DNA of 41,749 nt from JAIBJP01 sp035639875 (GCA_035639875.1 DASQXE010000037.1:1-41749); one strand, 5' to 3'. Counted from the first letter of the stretch, positions 15,876-24,545 are shown. A program made the numbers and translations. Notes: generated by a model not told the origin, from the sequence alone.

Positions 15876-16157
15876 ATGCGCGAGCCGACGAAGGACGACA
15901 TCGACGCCCTCGTCGGCCCGGCGACTCCGCACTTCGCGTTTCAGCTCCGCGCGCGAGTCCGAGCGCTCGTCCGCGACCTGCCCGAGGATCACCCGGTCCG
16001 CAAGTACGGCGAAGAACAGATGGAGCTCCTGGACCGGCTCGGCTTCGCGAGCTCGAAAGCCGCAGAGGGACCGCGCGAGCCAGCTTCGAGACCGGGCTGG
16101 GACCAGCTTCCCAGTCACGCGCCGGCCGACAAACCGCTTCCGCCCAGGGGCCCGTGA
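15876..16157 (+). CDS. Conserved small hypothetical protein
   Basis: 93 residues, ATG at 15876. N-terminal half is helical and conserved-looking (DDIDALVGPATPHFAFQLRARVRALV, then LPEDHPVRKYGEEQM); the C-terminal third is proline-rich and low in order. No signal peptide or membrane helix. Its stop overlaps the fabL GTG (GTGA), implying coupled translation. Function not recognised. Confidence 0.6.
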   Translation: MREPTKDDIDALVGPATPHFAFQLRARVRALVRDLPEDHPVRKYGEEQMELLDRLGFASSKAAEGPREPASRPGWDQLPSHAPADKPLPPRGP

Positions 16158-16894
16158 AGTTCGAAGGGAGGTCCGTCCTCGTGACGGGCGGCTCGCGCGG
16201 AATCGGCAAGGGCATCGCGCTGCGCTTCGCGGAGCTCGGGGCCGCACGCGTCGCAGTCAGCTACCTCCGCAACGACCACGCCGCGGAAGAGACGGCCGCG
16301 GCACTTCGCGAGCTCGGCGCCGAGCCTCTCCTGCTTCGAGGCAGCATCGGCGATCCGGCGAAGACCGCCGCGCTCGTGGAACAGGCAGGTGAGCTCGACG
16401 TAATCGTCTCGAACGCGGCCACCGGGGTCATCCGGCCGGCCTTGGAGCTCGAAGAGAAGCACTGGGACTGGACGCTGAACGCAAACGCACGGGCGCTCCT
16501 CACGCTGGCCCGCCACGCCGCGCCGCGGATGAAGAACGGGAGCTCGATTGTCGCCATCTCCAGCCTCGGCTCCGACCGCGTCCTCGAGAACTACACGGTC
16601 GTGGGCGTGTCCAAGGCGGCGCTCGAGTCCCTCGTCCGCTATCTGGCCGTCGAGCTCGCTCCGCGCGGGATCCGGGTGAACGCGGTGTCGGCCGGGCTCG
16701 TCGAGACGGGCGCGCTCGACCACTTCCCGAACCGGGAGGAGATGGTCGACTTCTACACGCGCCGGACGCCCGCGGGAAGGCTGGTCGGCCCACGCGACGT
16801 GGCCGACGCCGTGTGCTTTCTGGCGTCGCCCGAGGCGGGCATGATCGTCGGGCAGACCATCGTCGTCGACGGAGGGTATTCGGTACTGGCATGA
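16154..16894 (+). CDS. fabL: Enoyl-[acyl-carrier-protein] reductase III (FabL-like SDR)
   Basis: 246 residues from GTG 16154. Classical SDR: TGGSRGIGKG at residues 11-20 binds the nucleotide, and YTVVGVSK carries the Tyr-x6-Lys pair. The segments SNAATGVIRPALELEEKHWDW, SISSLGS-like IAISSLGSDRVLENYT, LDHFPNREEM and MIVGQTIVVDGG closely follow Bacillus FabL, which reduces enoyl-ACP with NADPH in fatty acid elongation. That similarity is from memory, not a search. Other SDRs remain possible. Probably cotranscribed with the 93-residue protein. A hairpin follows at 16973. Confidence 0.78.
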   Translation: MKFEGRSVLVTGGSRGIGKGIALRFAELGAARVAVSYLRNDHAAEETAAALRELGAEPLLLRGSIGDPAKTAALVEQAGELDVIVSNAATGVIRPALELEEKHWDWTLNANARALLTLARHAAPRMKNGSSIVAISSLGSDRVLENYTVVGVSKAALESLVRYLAVELAPRGIRVNAVSAGLVETGALDHFPNREEMVDFYTRRTPAGRLVGPRDVADAVCFLASPEAGMIVGQTIVVDGGYSVLA

Positions 16895-16972
16895 CCGTCG
16901 CTCGCCTCCGGCTCGCTACTCGTGTCATTTTCGGACGCGTCAGCGTTCCCGCGAGCCCCCCTCTTTGATGCA

Positions 16973-16998
16973 GTGAGGGACCCTCCCGGTTCCCTCAC
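16973..16998. terminator. Hairpin after fabL, possible terminator
   Basis: GTGAGGGA and TCCCTCAC form a perfect 8-bp stem with a 10-nt loop, 78 bp after the fabL stop. No U tract follows on either strand, so intrinsic termination is uncertain; it could also be a regulatory dyad upstream of the next gene. Confidence 0.4.
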
Positions 16999-17034
16999 GC
17001 ACCCTCCACTCGCTCATCTGCCGGAGGCCGGCCA

Positions 17035-17640
17035 ATGAGCGACGACCGCTTCGCGCACGACTCCTTCTTTGTCGACCAGCTCATCCGCCCGGTCGCGAAC
17101 CTCTACCGCATCTCGACGCTCGGCGCGGACGGCGCGAGCCCCGGTGAGCCACTCGCGTTCGTGCGCCAGAAGAAGCTCGCCGTCAAGGAGGACATCCGCT
17201 TCTTCGCCGACGACACCGAGCAGGAGGAGCTCTTCCGGATCAAGGCTCGCCAGGTCTTCGAGGTCCGCGGCCGCTACGACGTGACCTCGCCCGCGGGCGA
17301 GCGGATCGGCGTGCTCGAGAAGGTCTTCGGCGCGTCGCTCCTTCGCTCCACCTGGCGGATCTATGACGCGGGCGACCAGCAGGTTGCCGCCGCCCAGGAA
17401 AAGAGCATGCCGGTCGCCATCCTGCGGCGGCTGATCGAATTCGTTCCCTACGGCGAGTTCGTTCCGATCGTGTTCCAGTTCACGATCCTGATGGACGCCC
17501 TCGAGGTCGGAGAACTGCGGCGGCCGATCGGCCTGCGCGACCGCTACATCCTCAAGCTCACGGGCGATCACGACCGCCGCCTCGACCGCCGCGTCGCCGT
17601 CGCCCTCGCGATCGCGCTGGACGCTCTCCAGAGCCGCTAG
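17035..17640 (+). CDS. LURP-one-related / scramblase-like protein
   Basis: 201 residues with a good Shine-Dalgarno (GGAGG) 8 nt before the ATG. Strand-rich sequence with FVRQKKLAVKEDIRFFADD, LFRIKARQVFEVRGRYDVTSPAGERIGVLEK (in part) and TWRIYDAGDQQVAAAQE, the pattern of the Tubby C2/LURP-one family. A hydrophobic stretch VPYGEFVPIVFQFTIL lies near residue 150. Role unknown; relatives are described as membrane-tethered or phospholipid-associated. Stands alone between the fabL unit and the exporter. Confidence 0.68.
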   Translation: MSDDRFAHDSFFVDQLIRPVANLYRISTLGADGASPGEPLAFVRQKKLAVKEDIRFFADDTEQEELFRIKARQVFEVRGRYDVTSPAGERIGVLEKVFGASLLRSTWRIYDAGDQQVAAAQEKSMPVAILRRLIEFVPYGEFVPIVFQFTILMDALEVGELRRPIGLRDRYILKLTGDHDRRLDRRVAVALAIALDALQSR

Positions 17641-17691
17641 AGGGATCACCCGTTGGCGGGACGCGGGACGTGGAACTATTGCCGATATACT

Positions 17692-17707
17692 TTCGTTACG
17701 TAACGAA
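17692..17707. promoter_or_regulatory. Perfect 16-bp palindrome, probable MarR operator for the exporter-regulator pair
   Basis: TTCGTTACGTAACGAA is identical to its reverse complement and ends one base before the exporter ATG at 17709. A TATACT -10-like box sits at 17686-17691, directly abutting it. A bound dimer would block both the promoter and the ribosome start. The MarR gene downstream is the natural ligand-responsive binder (inference). Confidence 0.7.
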
Positions 17708-17708
17708 T

Positions 17709-19169
17709 ATGAATGACCGCACCGTTTATCCGCTCGGCAAGCGCCGCACCATCGTCGTCTTCGCGGGCCTGATGCTCGCGATGCTCCTCGCAGCGCTCGA
17801 CCAAACGATCGTCTCGACGGCTCTGCCACGAATCGTCCGGGACCTCGGCGGGTTCCAGCATTATTCATGGGTTTTCTCCGCCTACATGCTTGGCTCGACC
17901 GTGACGGTGCCGCTGTACGGGAAGCTCTCGGACATCTACGGCCGCCGACCGTTCTTCCTGTTCGGGATCCTTCTCTTCTCCGGGGGTTCAATCATCAGCG
18001 GGATCGCCGGCTCGATGGGCATGCTGATCGCAGGACGTGCCGTCCAGGGTCTCGGCGCAGGTGCGCTCATCCCGCTCGCGATCGCCGCGATCGGCGACAT
18101 CATCCCGCCCCGCAAGCGCGGCAAATGGCAGGGCGCTCTCGGCGCCGTCTTCGCGACCTCTTCGGTGATCGGCCCGGCGACCGGGGGCTGGCTAACGGAC
18201 AACGCCTCGTGGCGCTGGTGCTTCTTCGTCAACCTCCCGCTCGCGACTGTGGCGCTCGCCGTCATCTGGTTCGGGTTCGTCCGGCAGCGGCGGCGCGAGG
18301 AGCATTCGATCGACTATCTCGGGGCGCTCCTCCTCACCGGCGGGGCCGCGGCCGGTCTCCTCGGCGCCGTCTGGGGTGGCGTCGAATATCCCTGGGGCTC
18401 CGGCGTGATCGTGGCGCTCTTCGTCATTTCGGCCGTCCTCATCGGCGTGTTCGTGCTGCAGGAGCAGCGCGCGCGCGAGCCCATCCTCCCACTCGAGCTC
18501 TTCCACGGGAGGACGTTTTCCGCCGCCACCATCACCGTCTTCGTTCTCGGCGCGGCGATGTTCGGCACGATCATCTACGTCCCGTTGTTCGTCCAGCGCG
18601 TCCTCGGCGAGAGCGCGGCCGGCTCCGGCGCGGTCCTCACCCCGCTGATGCTCGGGATCATCCTGACGAGCGTCGTCGCTGGCCAGATCGTTTCCCGGAC
18701 GGGTCACTACCGCCTCGTGCTGCTCACGGGTCCGCCTTTCCTCGCGCTCGGATTCCTGCTCCTCACGCAGCTCGACGTCGATTCGAGCCGTCTGGCGGTG
18801 ACCCGCGACATCATCCTCGTTGGGCTCGGAATCGGCGCGATGATGCAGACGCTGACCGTGGCGGTACAGAACTCCGTCCGCAGGCGCGACATCGGCATCG
18901 CGACCGCCTCGCAGCAGTTCTTCCGTGCGGTCGGGGCGATGACGGGCGTCGCGGTGATGGGAACGATCGTGACGTCACGCCTTGGTGCCGGCGCAGCCGG
19001 CGCTGCGGATCCGGCGCGCCTTGCCTCCGCAATCCACCCGATCTTCGTGATCGCGATGGGGCTCGCCGTGGTCGCATTCCTCGCGGTGCTCTTCGTCCCA
19101 CATATCGAGCTCCGCCAGACGATGGAGGACAAGGCACGGCGGCCCGAAATCCTGGAGGAAGCGGCGTGA
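17709..19169 (+). CDS. DHA2-family MFS drug efflux transporter
   Basis: 486 residues. The ATG at 17709 was chosen over an upstream start because the operator and -10 box lie just before it. About 14 hydrophobic helices. Seen: AALDQTIVSTALPRI in helix 1, motif A GKLSDIYGRRPFF, and motif C GPATGGWLTDNASWRWCFFVNLP in helix 5, which marks drug:H+ antiporters of the EmrB/QacA type. Likely exports toxic compounds. The stop overlaps the MarR GTG (GTGA), making an autoregulated exporter-repressor operon. Confidence 0.93.
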   Translation: MNDRTVYPLGKRRTIVVFAGLMLAMLLAALDQTIVSTALPRIVRDLGGFQHYSWVFSAYMLGSTVTVPLYGKLSDIYGRRPFFLFGILLFSGGSIISGIAGSMGMLIAGRAVQGLGAGALIPLAIAAIGDIIPPRKRGKWQGALGAVFATSSVIGPATGGWLTDNASWRWCFFVNLPLATVALAVIWFGFVRQRRREEHSIDYLGALLLTGGAAAGLLGAVWGGVEYPWGSGVIVALFVISAVLIGVFVLQEQRAREPILPLELFHGRTFSAATITVFVLGAAMFGTIIYVPLFVQRVLGESAAGSGAVLTPLMLGIILTSVVAGQIVSRTGHYRLVLLTGPPFLALGFLLLTQLDVDSSRLAVTRDIILVGLGIGAMMQTLTVAVQNSVRRRDIGIATASQQFFRAVGAMTGVAVMGTIVTSRLGAGAAGAADPARLASAIHPIFVIAMGLAVVAFLAVLFVPHIELRQTMEDKARRPEILEEAA

Positions 19170-19633
19170 CTGGCCGCGCCGACGTCGAGCGCATGGCGGA
19201 GGGGATCGTCCGCCTGTCCATGGAGCTGCAGCGCCGCAAGGAAGGCGCCTCCACCCACGAACTGACGACGACGCAGGCGCTGGCGCTTCGCGTTACCGCG
19301 ACGGAAGGGCCTCTCCGCATGGGGGCGCTCGCGGCGCGCTTGGGCGTGACGGTCGCGACCGCCAGCCGGACAGTTGACGCACTGGTCGCGGCTGGTCTCG
19401 TCCGGCGCGAGCCGGATCCCGCCGACGCGCGCGCCGTGCGGGTCGTCTCCACCGCACGCGGCCGGCGCGAGTTTCGCCAGCGCAAGGAACGATTCGCCCG
19501 CGCTCTCGAGCGGCTTTCCGACGAGCTCTCCGAGATCGAGCGCCGCCAGCTCGCCGATGCACTCGAGACCCTGGGGCGCCTCTTCGCGGAGCCTGCTCAG
19601 GCGGGGGCCGCGGCCGGCCCGCCGAAGTCGTAG
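19166..19633 (+). CDS. MarR-family transcriptional regulator
   Basis: 155 residues from a GTG overlapping the exporter stop. Winged helix: LTTTQALALRVTATEGPLRMGALAARLGVTVATASRTVDALVAAG in part, then the wing VRREPDPADARAVRVVSTARGR with the conserved DxRxxxV. Flanking helices give the dimer. Expected to bind the palindrome at 17692 and release it when a drug binds. The 3' end overlaps the convergent transporter gene by 37 bp. Confidence 0.9.
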   Translation: MTGRADVERMAEGIVRLSMELQRRKEGASTHELTTTQALALRVTATEGPLRMGALAARLGVTVATASRTVDALVAAGLVRREPDPADARAVRVVSTARGRREFRQRKERFARALERLSDELSEIERRQLADALETLGRLFAEPAQAGAAAGPPKS

Positions 19634-20256
19634 ACGTCGACGCCTTCGCTTCGCTTCAGGTAGTTGACGATCGCGTAGGTGAGGGGTGTCGCAGCGGACT
19701 CCCACCCAATCTTGATGAGCCACGTCGTGACGATCGGGTTGGCGAGCGCGGCGCCGGTGCCCGCGAAGGCGATCGTGACGAAGATGGCCGAGTCGAGGCC
19801 CTCGCCGACGATCGTCGAGCCGATCGTCCTTGTCCACAGGAAGCGCCCGCGCGTTGCGCCCTTCATGACGGCGAGGACGTAGGCGTTCGCCAGTTCGCCG
19901 ACGACGTACGCGGACAGGGAGGCGACGAACAGCCGCCAGGTCGTCCCGAGGATGGTGTCGTAGGCGCTCTGGTTCTTATCCCAGAAATCCGCGGCTGGGA
20001 GATGGATGGCCGCTTGGATCGCGCCGACAGCGAGCAGGTTGCACGCGAAGCCGATCCAGATGACGCGCCGCGCCGCGCGCACGCCGTACACCTCGGTGAG
20101 GACGTCGCCGAGGAGGTACGAGAGAGGGAAGATCACGAGGCCCGCGGGGAAGACCCGCCCGGAGATCTCGACCAGTTTGACGGCAATGATGTTCGAGACG
20201 ACGAGCGCAGTGACGAAGAACGCCGCGACGACGACGAACCGCTGCGAATACCTCAT
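19597..20256 (-). CDS. Queuosine precursor transporter (YhhQ/QPTR family)
   Basis: 219 residues, ATG at 20256 overlapping the aminotransferase stop (ATGA). About six membrane helices. Seen: VVSNIIAVKLVEI in helix 1, FPLSYLLGDVLTEVYGVRAARRVIW, and SAYVVGELANAYVLAVMK, the family's polar signature helices. Known members import preQ0 or preQ1 for queuosine tRNA modification. No queuosine synthesis gene is in view, consistent with salvage. C-terminus overlaps the MarR gene tail. Confidence 0.87.
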   Translation of the reverse strand: MRYSQRFVVVAAFFVTALVVSNIIAVKLVEISGRVFPAGLVIFPLSYLLGDVLTEVYGVRAARRVIWIGFACNLLAVGAIQAAIHLPAADFWDKNQSAYDTILGTTWRLFVASLSAYVVGELANAYVLAVMKGATRGRFLWTRTIGSTIVGEGLDSAIFVTIAFAGTGAALANPIVTTWLIKIGWESAATPLTYAIVNYLKRSEGVDVYDFGGPAAAPA

Positions 20257-21278
20257 CCGATTCGCTCCAGGGCCTCGTCGATCTCTTCGTCCGTAATGGT
20301 GAGGGGAGGCGTCGCGCTCATGAGGCTTCCGTCCTCGCCGGCCGGGACGACGATCACGCCGCGGTCCCAGGCGGCGAATGCGTCTCCTTCCTTTGCGCGC
20401 AGCAGGCCGGCGCCGTGCCAGCCGGCTGCTTCGAACCGAGCCCCCGCCTCCCGCACCCGGCCGAGGAGGCCCGGCACGCGCTCGAGCACGACGAGCGCCG
20501 CGGCGCACGCAAGCGGGTTGCCCATATGGGTGTGCGTGTACACGTCCTCGGGACCGAGGTTCCACGCTTCGGCGTGATCGGGCCGCATGAGGCAGGCCGA
20601 GAGCGGCAGTCCCCCGCCGAGCGCCTTCCCGCACGTGAGCACATCCGCGAGCCCACCGCTTCGCCACATCGCTCCGGTCCTGCCGAGGCCGCTGTAGATC
20701 TCGTCGCAGATGAGGAGAGCGCCCGCCTCGTCGCAGCGCTCGCGCAGACCTTCGAGGAAGCCGTCGGGCGGGACATGGGCACCGCCGCGGCCCTGAACAG
20801 GCTCGACGATCACGCAGCCCGCATCGTCCGGAAGCGCGCCCGGATCGGATCCGTAGGGGTAGCGATACACGGGCCCGGGGAGCCAGGCGGCGAAGGGCGC
20901 CCGAAATCGCTCGAAGCCTGTCGCGGTGAGTGCGAGCAGACCCGTACCGTGATAGGCGCCCTCGAACGCGACGACGCCGGGCTTGCCCGCGACGAGGAGA
21001 GCCGTGCGCAGTGCGATCTCGACCGCGTCCTCACCTGTGACACCGAACATGACCTCGCGGCCGCCCTGGCCCAAGCGGCGGCGCAGCTCCGCCGTGACGT
21101 CGGTCTCCGCGAGGTCTCCGAGCGCATGCATGCAGCGCTCGGCCTGGGCGGCGATCGCGGCCGCGACTTCGGCGTTCCGGTGCCCGAGTGCGGCCACCCC
21201 GAAGCCGCCGGAGAGGTCGAGGTACTCGCGTCCTTCGGCGTCGACGACGCGACATCCCTCCGCCTCTGCCCAGATCAC
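20253..21278 (-). CDS. Class III PLP-dependent aminotransferase
   Basis: 341 residues from GTG 21278, which overlaps the proline dehydrogenase stop (GTGA). An in-frame GTG at 21365 would add 29 residues, but they lie within the upstream gene. Seen: VVDAEGREYLDLSGGFGVAALGH near the start, AYHGTGLLALTATG, VIVEPVQGRGG, LLICDEIYSGLGRTG (Asp contacting the PLP ring), and TCGKALGGGLPLSA with the Schiff-base lysine. The substrate is probably an omega-amine. Beside proline dehydrogenase it may act in ornithine/proline metabolism, but no reductase or P5C dehydrogenase is visible, so this is open. Confidence 0.87.
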   Translation of the reverse strand: MIWAEAEGCRVVDAEGREYLDLSGGFGVAALGHRNAEVAAAIAAQAERCMHALGDLAETDVTAELRRRLGQGGREVMFGVTGEDAVEIALRTALLVAGKPGVVAFEGAYHGTGLLALTATGFERFRAPFAAWLPGPVYRYPYGSDPGALPDDAGCVIVEPVQGRGGAHVPPDGFLEGLRERCDEAGALLICDEIYSGLGRTGAMWRSGGLADVLTCGKALGGGLPLSACLMRPDHAEAWNLGPEDVYTHTHMGNPLACAAALVVLERVPGLLGRVREAGARFEAAGWHGAGLLRAKEGDAFAAWDRGVIVVPAGEDGSLMSATPPLTITDEEIDEALERIG

Positions 21279-22183
21279 GGCTTCAGACGCTTCAGGGTAT
21301 CGAGGGCGATGTACCCCGCGATCTTCGGGTTCTCCTGAAGACGCCGCAGCGAGTACTCGTACCACTGCCGCCCAAAGGGGACATAGATGCGCAGCCGGTG
21401 ACCCTCGCGGACGAGCTCGTCGCCGAGCTCCGGCCGAACGCCGAGGAGCATCTGGAACTCGTATTGCTCGGGCGCCATTCCCCTTTCCTCCAGAAGCGTG
21501 AGTACCTCGGCCTGCACCCAGTCGTCATGCGTGGCGATCCCAACGTACGCGCCCAGATCGAAGAGCGCTTCCACCGCCTCGACGAAGTTGATGCGGACCG
21601 TGTCGAACTCCTGGTAGGCGACCTCGGGCGGCTCGACGTAGATCCCTTTGCAGACGCGGACGTTCGGTCGCAGATCGGCGAGCTCTGCGATGTCCGTCAG
21701 CGTCCGCTTCATGTAGGCCTGGAGGACGATGCCGACGTTCTCGAGGCCCTGCGCCCGCAGCTCGCGGTAGATGGCGAGCGTGTCGTCCGTCGTGCTCGAG
21801 TCCTCCATGTCGATGCGGACGAAGTTGGCGCGCTTCGCGGCGTCGCGGACGAGCACGGCCAGGTTGTCACGGCAAAAATCGCGATCGAGCTTGAGCCCCA
21901 GGCCGGTCAGCTTCACGCTCACGTTCGAGTCGAGGCCCTCGCGCTCGATCGTCTCGAAGACCTCTTCGTACTCGTCGAGGAGGGCGGTCGCCTCGTCGCG
22001 GCTGGTGATCTCCTCGCCGAGGACGTCGATCGTCGCCATCTTCGCGTCCTCGTTGAGCTCGCCCACGACGTGGCAGGCGTCCTCGAGATCCGGGCCCGCG
22101 ATGTAGCGCTGGGAAAGCCGCTTGACCACCGGTCGGGGAACCGCCGGCAACACCCTGACGATTGCTCGGTCGAGCAGGGCCAC
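21275..22183 (-). CDS. Proline dehydrogenase
   Basis: 302 residues, GTG start. FAD-dependent oxidation of proline to pyrroline-5-carboxylate. Seen: VSVKLTGLGLKLD near residue 92, VRIDMEDSSTTDDT near residue 124, VCKGIYVEPPEVAY near residue 176, IATHDD near residue 219 and QMLLGVRPEL near residue 246, covering the PutA/ProDH barrel including the Arg/Glu substrate region. Monofunctional length. TAGAAT lies 9 nt before the GTG. Confidence 0.92.
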   Translation of the reverse strand: MALLDRAIVRVLPAVPRPVVKRLSQRYIAGPDLEDACHVVGELNEDAKMATIDVLGEEITSRDEATALLDEYEEVFETIEREGLDSNVSVKLTGLGLKLDRDFCRDNLAVLVRDAAKRANFVRIDMEDSSTTDDTLAIYRELRAQGLENVGIVLQAYMKRTLTDIAELADLRPNVRVCKGIYVEPPEVAYQEFDTVRINFVEAVEALFDLGAYVGIATHDDWVQAEVLTLLEERGMAPEQYEFQMLLGVRPELGDELVREGHRLRIYVPFGRQWYEYSLRRLQENPKIAGYIALDTLKRLKP

Positions 22184-22192
22184 GGCGCCGCG

Positions 22193-22198
22193 ATTCTA
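22193..22198 (-). promoter_or_regulatory. Candidate leaderless -10 of proline dehydrogenase
   Basis: TAGAAT on the minus strand, 9 nt before the GTG, no Shine-Dalgarno. Near-consensus -10 in an otherwise GC-rich spacer of 33 bp. Confidence 0.5.
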
Positions 22199-22216
22199 TT
22201 TCGATGCGTAACCGCG

Positions 22217-23014
22217 CTAGTCGACCAGCTTGCGCGTCATCGCGAAGATCGCGATCCGCCACATGACGAGCCCAAAGACGACGAGCGCGCCGACGCGCGC
22301 GAAATCCGTCCACCCGTCCCACCCGAAGGCGGCGTGGCGGACGAGCTCCACACAATGATGAAGAGGGTTGAAGTTCCCGAGGAACTGCGCCCAGCCCGGC
22401 AGGCGGCTGAGCGGGAAGAACGTCCCGGCAACGAGGAAGAGCGGCGTCAGGACGGCGCTGACCACGTAGTTGAAGTTCTCGAACGACTTGGCGAAGCCCG
22501 CGACCGCGACGCCGAAGCTCGCCCACCCGAAGCCCGCGATCCACGCGATTAGCGGGACGGTCAGCATTCCCCACGCCGGATCGAGCCCGAATGCGAGTGC
22601 AACAAGGAGGGGCACGCACCCGTAGACGCCCGAGCGCGTCGCGATCCAGAGCGTCTCGGCCGTCACGAGCTCCTCCGTGTCGACGGGCGCCGCAAGGATC
22701 GCGTCGTAGGTTCGCTGGAACTTGTACTTCACGAACGTCCCGAACATGGCCGGGAACGCGCTCGAGAAGAGGACGGCCGTTGCGACGGTGCCGGTGCCGA
22801 CGAACTGCACGTAGTCGTAGCCGCCGATCGTCGAGACGAGCGAGCCGAAGCCGAACCCGAACGCAAGCAGATAGATCGTCGGCTCCACGGTCGACGAGAA
22901 GGTGGCCGAGCGCCAGTACGAGGAGAAGTTGACGATCTCACGCACGAGCACCCCCGTCAGCGCCGGCCGCTCGAGGCGGCCGAGCCGGCGCGGGGCAGTC
23001 GAGACGCTCGCCAT
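22217..23014 (-). CDS. ABC-2 type exporter permease (DrrB/NodJ-like)
   Basis: 265 residues with about six membrane helices: YLLAFGFGFGSLV, VATAVLFSSAFPAMFGTF, PLLVALAFGL, LIAWIAGFGWASFGVAVAG and a C-terminal FGLVMWRIAIFAM. The central FKYKFQRTYDAILAAPVDTEELV-type loop (YKFQRTYDAILAAPV seen) is the coupling segment of ABC-2 permeases. Pairs with the ATPase upstream through a TGATG junction. Export of a drug or lipid-linked sugar is typical; substrate unknown. Confidence 0.88.
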   Translation of the reverse strand: MASVSTAPRRLGRLERPALTGVLVREIVNFSSYWRSATFSSTVEPTIYLLAFGFGFGSLVSTIGGYDYVQFVGTGTVATAVLFSSAFPAMFGTFVKYKFQRTYDAILAAPVDTEELVTAETLWIATRSGVYGCVPLLVALAFGLDPAWGMLTVPLIAWIAGFGWASFGVAVAGFAKSFENFNYVVSAVLTPLFLVAGTFFPLSRLPGWAQFLGNFNPLHHCVELVRHAAFGWDGWTDFARVGALVVFGLVMWRIAIFAMTRKLVD

Positions 23015-23910
23015 CAGCTGATCTCCTCGCCGGTGAGGAGGACGAAGACGTCCTCGAGGTTGGCCGCCCGGCGCTCGCCGTCGGCCTTGAAACCGTCACC
23101 GTCGATACCCAGGATCGAGACGCTCGTCCCGGTCCGTCGCGTCCGGAGTCCCTCGGCCTCCGCTTCCGCCTCGACCTCGGCGAGCCTTTTCGGCGGGCCG
23201 TAGACCTCGAGTACCTGGTGGCCCGCGTGTTCCCTAACGAGCGCGGCCGGAGGTCCCGAGGCGACGGCCTTTCCGTGCGACATGATGATCACGGTGTCCG
23301 CGAGGCGCTGGGCCTCCTCGATGTAGTGCGTGGACATGAGGATGGTCGTGCCCTCGCTTCGCAACGCGTCGATGAGCGCCCAGAGCTCCTGGCGGACCTG
23401 CGGATCGAGCCCGACGGTGGGCTCGTCGAGGAGCACGAGGCGCGGCTGGTGGATCAGGGCGCGCGCGATCAGTAGGCGCCGCCGCATCCCGCCTGAGAGC
23501 TTGTCCACTCTGGAATCGCGACGATCCCCGAGCCTGGCCATGCGAAGCGCCCGTTCGATTGCCTCGTGCCGCTCCCCTCTCCCGATCCGGTACAGGTGGG
23601 CAAAGACGAGCAGGTTCTGCTCCACGGTCAGCGTGACGTCGAGGTTGTCGAGCTGCGGAGAGACTCCGCACTGCGCCCTCGCCGCCTTCGACTCCTGCGG
23701 CAGACGGAAGCCCAAGACCTCGAGCTCGCCTTCGTCGGCGATCGCCTGCGCCGTCAGCAGCCGCATCGTGGTCGACTTGCCCGCTCCGTTCGGCCCGAGG
23801 AGGCCGACGCATGTACCCACGGGGACGTCGAGATCGAGTCCATCGACTGCTGTGATGGGCCCGTAGCGCTTGACGGCGCCGCGGAGCCGAATGGCGAGGT
23901 CTGCGCTCAC
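23014..23910 (-). CDS. ABC exporter ATP-binding protein (DrrA/NodI-like)
   Basis: 298 residues from GTG 23910, which overlaps the LysE stop (GTGA). Walker A GPNGAGKST near residue 39, Q-loop around SPQLDNLD, signature LSGGMRRRLLIARAL, Walker B LVLLDEPTVGLD, and H-loop MSTHYIEEA. A C-terminal extension with alternating Glu/Ala (LAEVEAEAEAEGLRTRR) follows, as in DrrA-type proteins. It partners with the permease immediately downstream. Confidence 0.93.
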   Translation of the reverse strand: MSADLAIRLRGAVKRYGPITAVDGLDLDVPVGTCVGLLGPNGAGKSTTMRLLTAQAIADEGELEVLGFRLPQESKAARAQCGVSPQLDNLDVTLTVEQNLLVFAHLYRIGRGERHEAIERALRMARLGDRRDSRVDKLSGGMRRRLLIARALIHQPRLVLLDEPTVGLDPQVRQELWALIDALRSEGTTILMSTHYIEEAQRLADTVIIMSHGKAVASGPPAALVREHAGHQVLEVYGPPKRLAEVEAEAEAEGLRTRRTGTSVSILGIDGDGFKADGERRAANLEDVFVLLTGEEIS

Positions 23911-24545
23911 TTGCTCCGGTGGGCGCCTGATAGAGCCGTCGCGAGTCCGAGACCGACGAGCACGCTTCCGGCAGCGAAGCGCTGCGCCTGGAGCGCTCCG
24001 CAGCGGTTCCGGAGCCACCCTGCGGCCGACCCGGATGCGACCGCGTAGATCCCGTCGCTGACGATCGCCAGCAGGATGAAGACGAGTCCGAGCGTGGCGA
24101 TCTGGAACGCGACATGGCCGCGCGAGACATCGACGAACTGGGGCAGGAACGCGAAGAAGAACAAAGCGGTCTTCGGATTCAAGACGTTGACGACGATGCC
24201 CTGCGCGAACAGCCCGCGCAGATCTCGCTCCTGCGGAAGCGACGCCGTGTCCTCGCCGCCGAGGAGCCGCCGCATTCCCAGGAAGACGAGATAGGCGGCG
24301 CCCGCGTACTTGACGGCGCTGAACGCAAGTGACGAGCGCACGAGCAGCGCTGAGAGCCCGGCAGTCGCGGCCGCGACATGGACGAGGCCGCCCGTTTGCA
24401 CGCCGAGCATGGAGACGAGGCCGGCCGCGCGTCCGCGGCTCACGCTCTGGGCGACGATGTAGAGCACCGCCGGGCCGGGAATCACGAGCAGGACGAGAGC
24501 CGCCACCGAAAAGACGGCGAGTGTCGACGCATCCGGAAACGTCAA
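23907..24545 (-). CDS. LysE/RhtB-family amino acid exporter
   Basis: 212 residues. The first codon is TTG at 24545, overlapping the upstream stop (TTGA); no ATG or GTG is better placed. Seen: VLLVIPGPAVLYIVAQSVSRG in the first helices (the PGP signature of LysE proteins), GAAYLVFLGMRRLLGG, and NVLNPKTALFFFAFLPQFVD, the diagnostic NPK motif. About six membrane helices. Likely exports amino acids or related compounds. Forms a tight run with the ABC exporter and the 99-residue gene. Confidence 0.9.
   Translation of the reverse strand: MTFPDASTLAVFSVAALVLLVIPGPAVLYIVAQSVSRGRAAGLVSMLGVQTGGLVHVAAATAGLSALLVRSSLAFSAVKYAGAAYLVFLGMRRLLGGEDTASLPQERDLRGLFAQGIVVNVLNPKTALFFFAFLPQFVDVSRGHVAFQIATLGLVFILLAIVSDGIYAVASGSAAGWLRNRCGALQAQRFAAGSVLVGLGLATALSGAHRSK

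Noticed and set aside
22217..24545. ABC exporter plus LysE exporter as part of a biosynthetic gene cluster
   Set aside because: No polyketide, peptide or terpene synthase or tailoring gene is present nearby; neighbours are primary metabolism.
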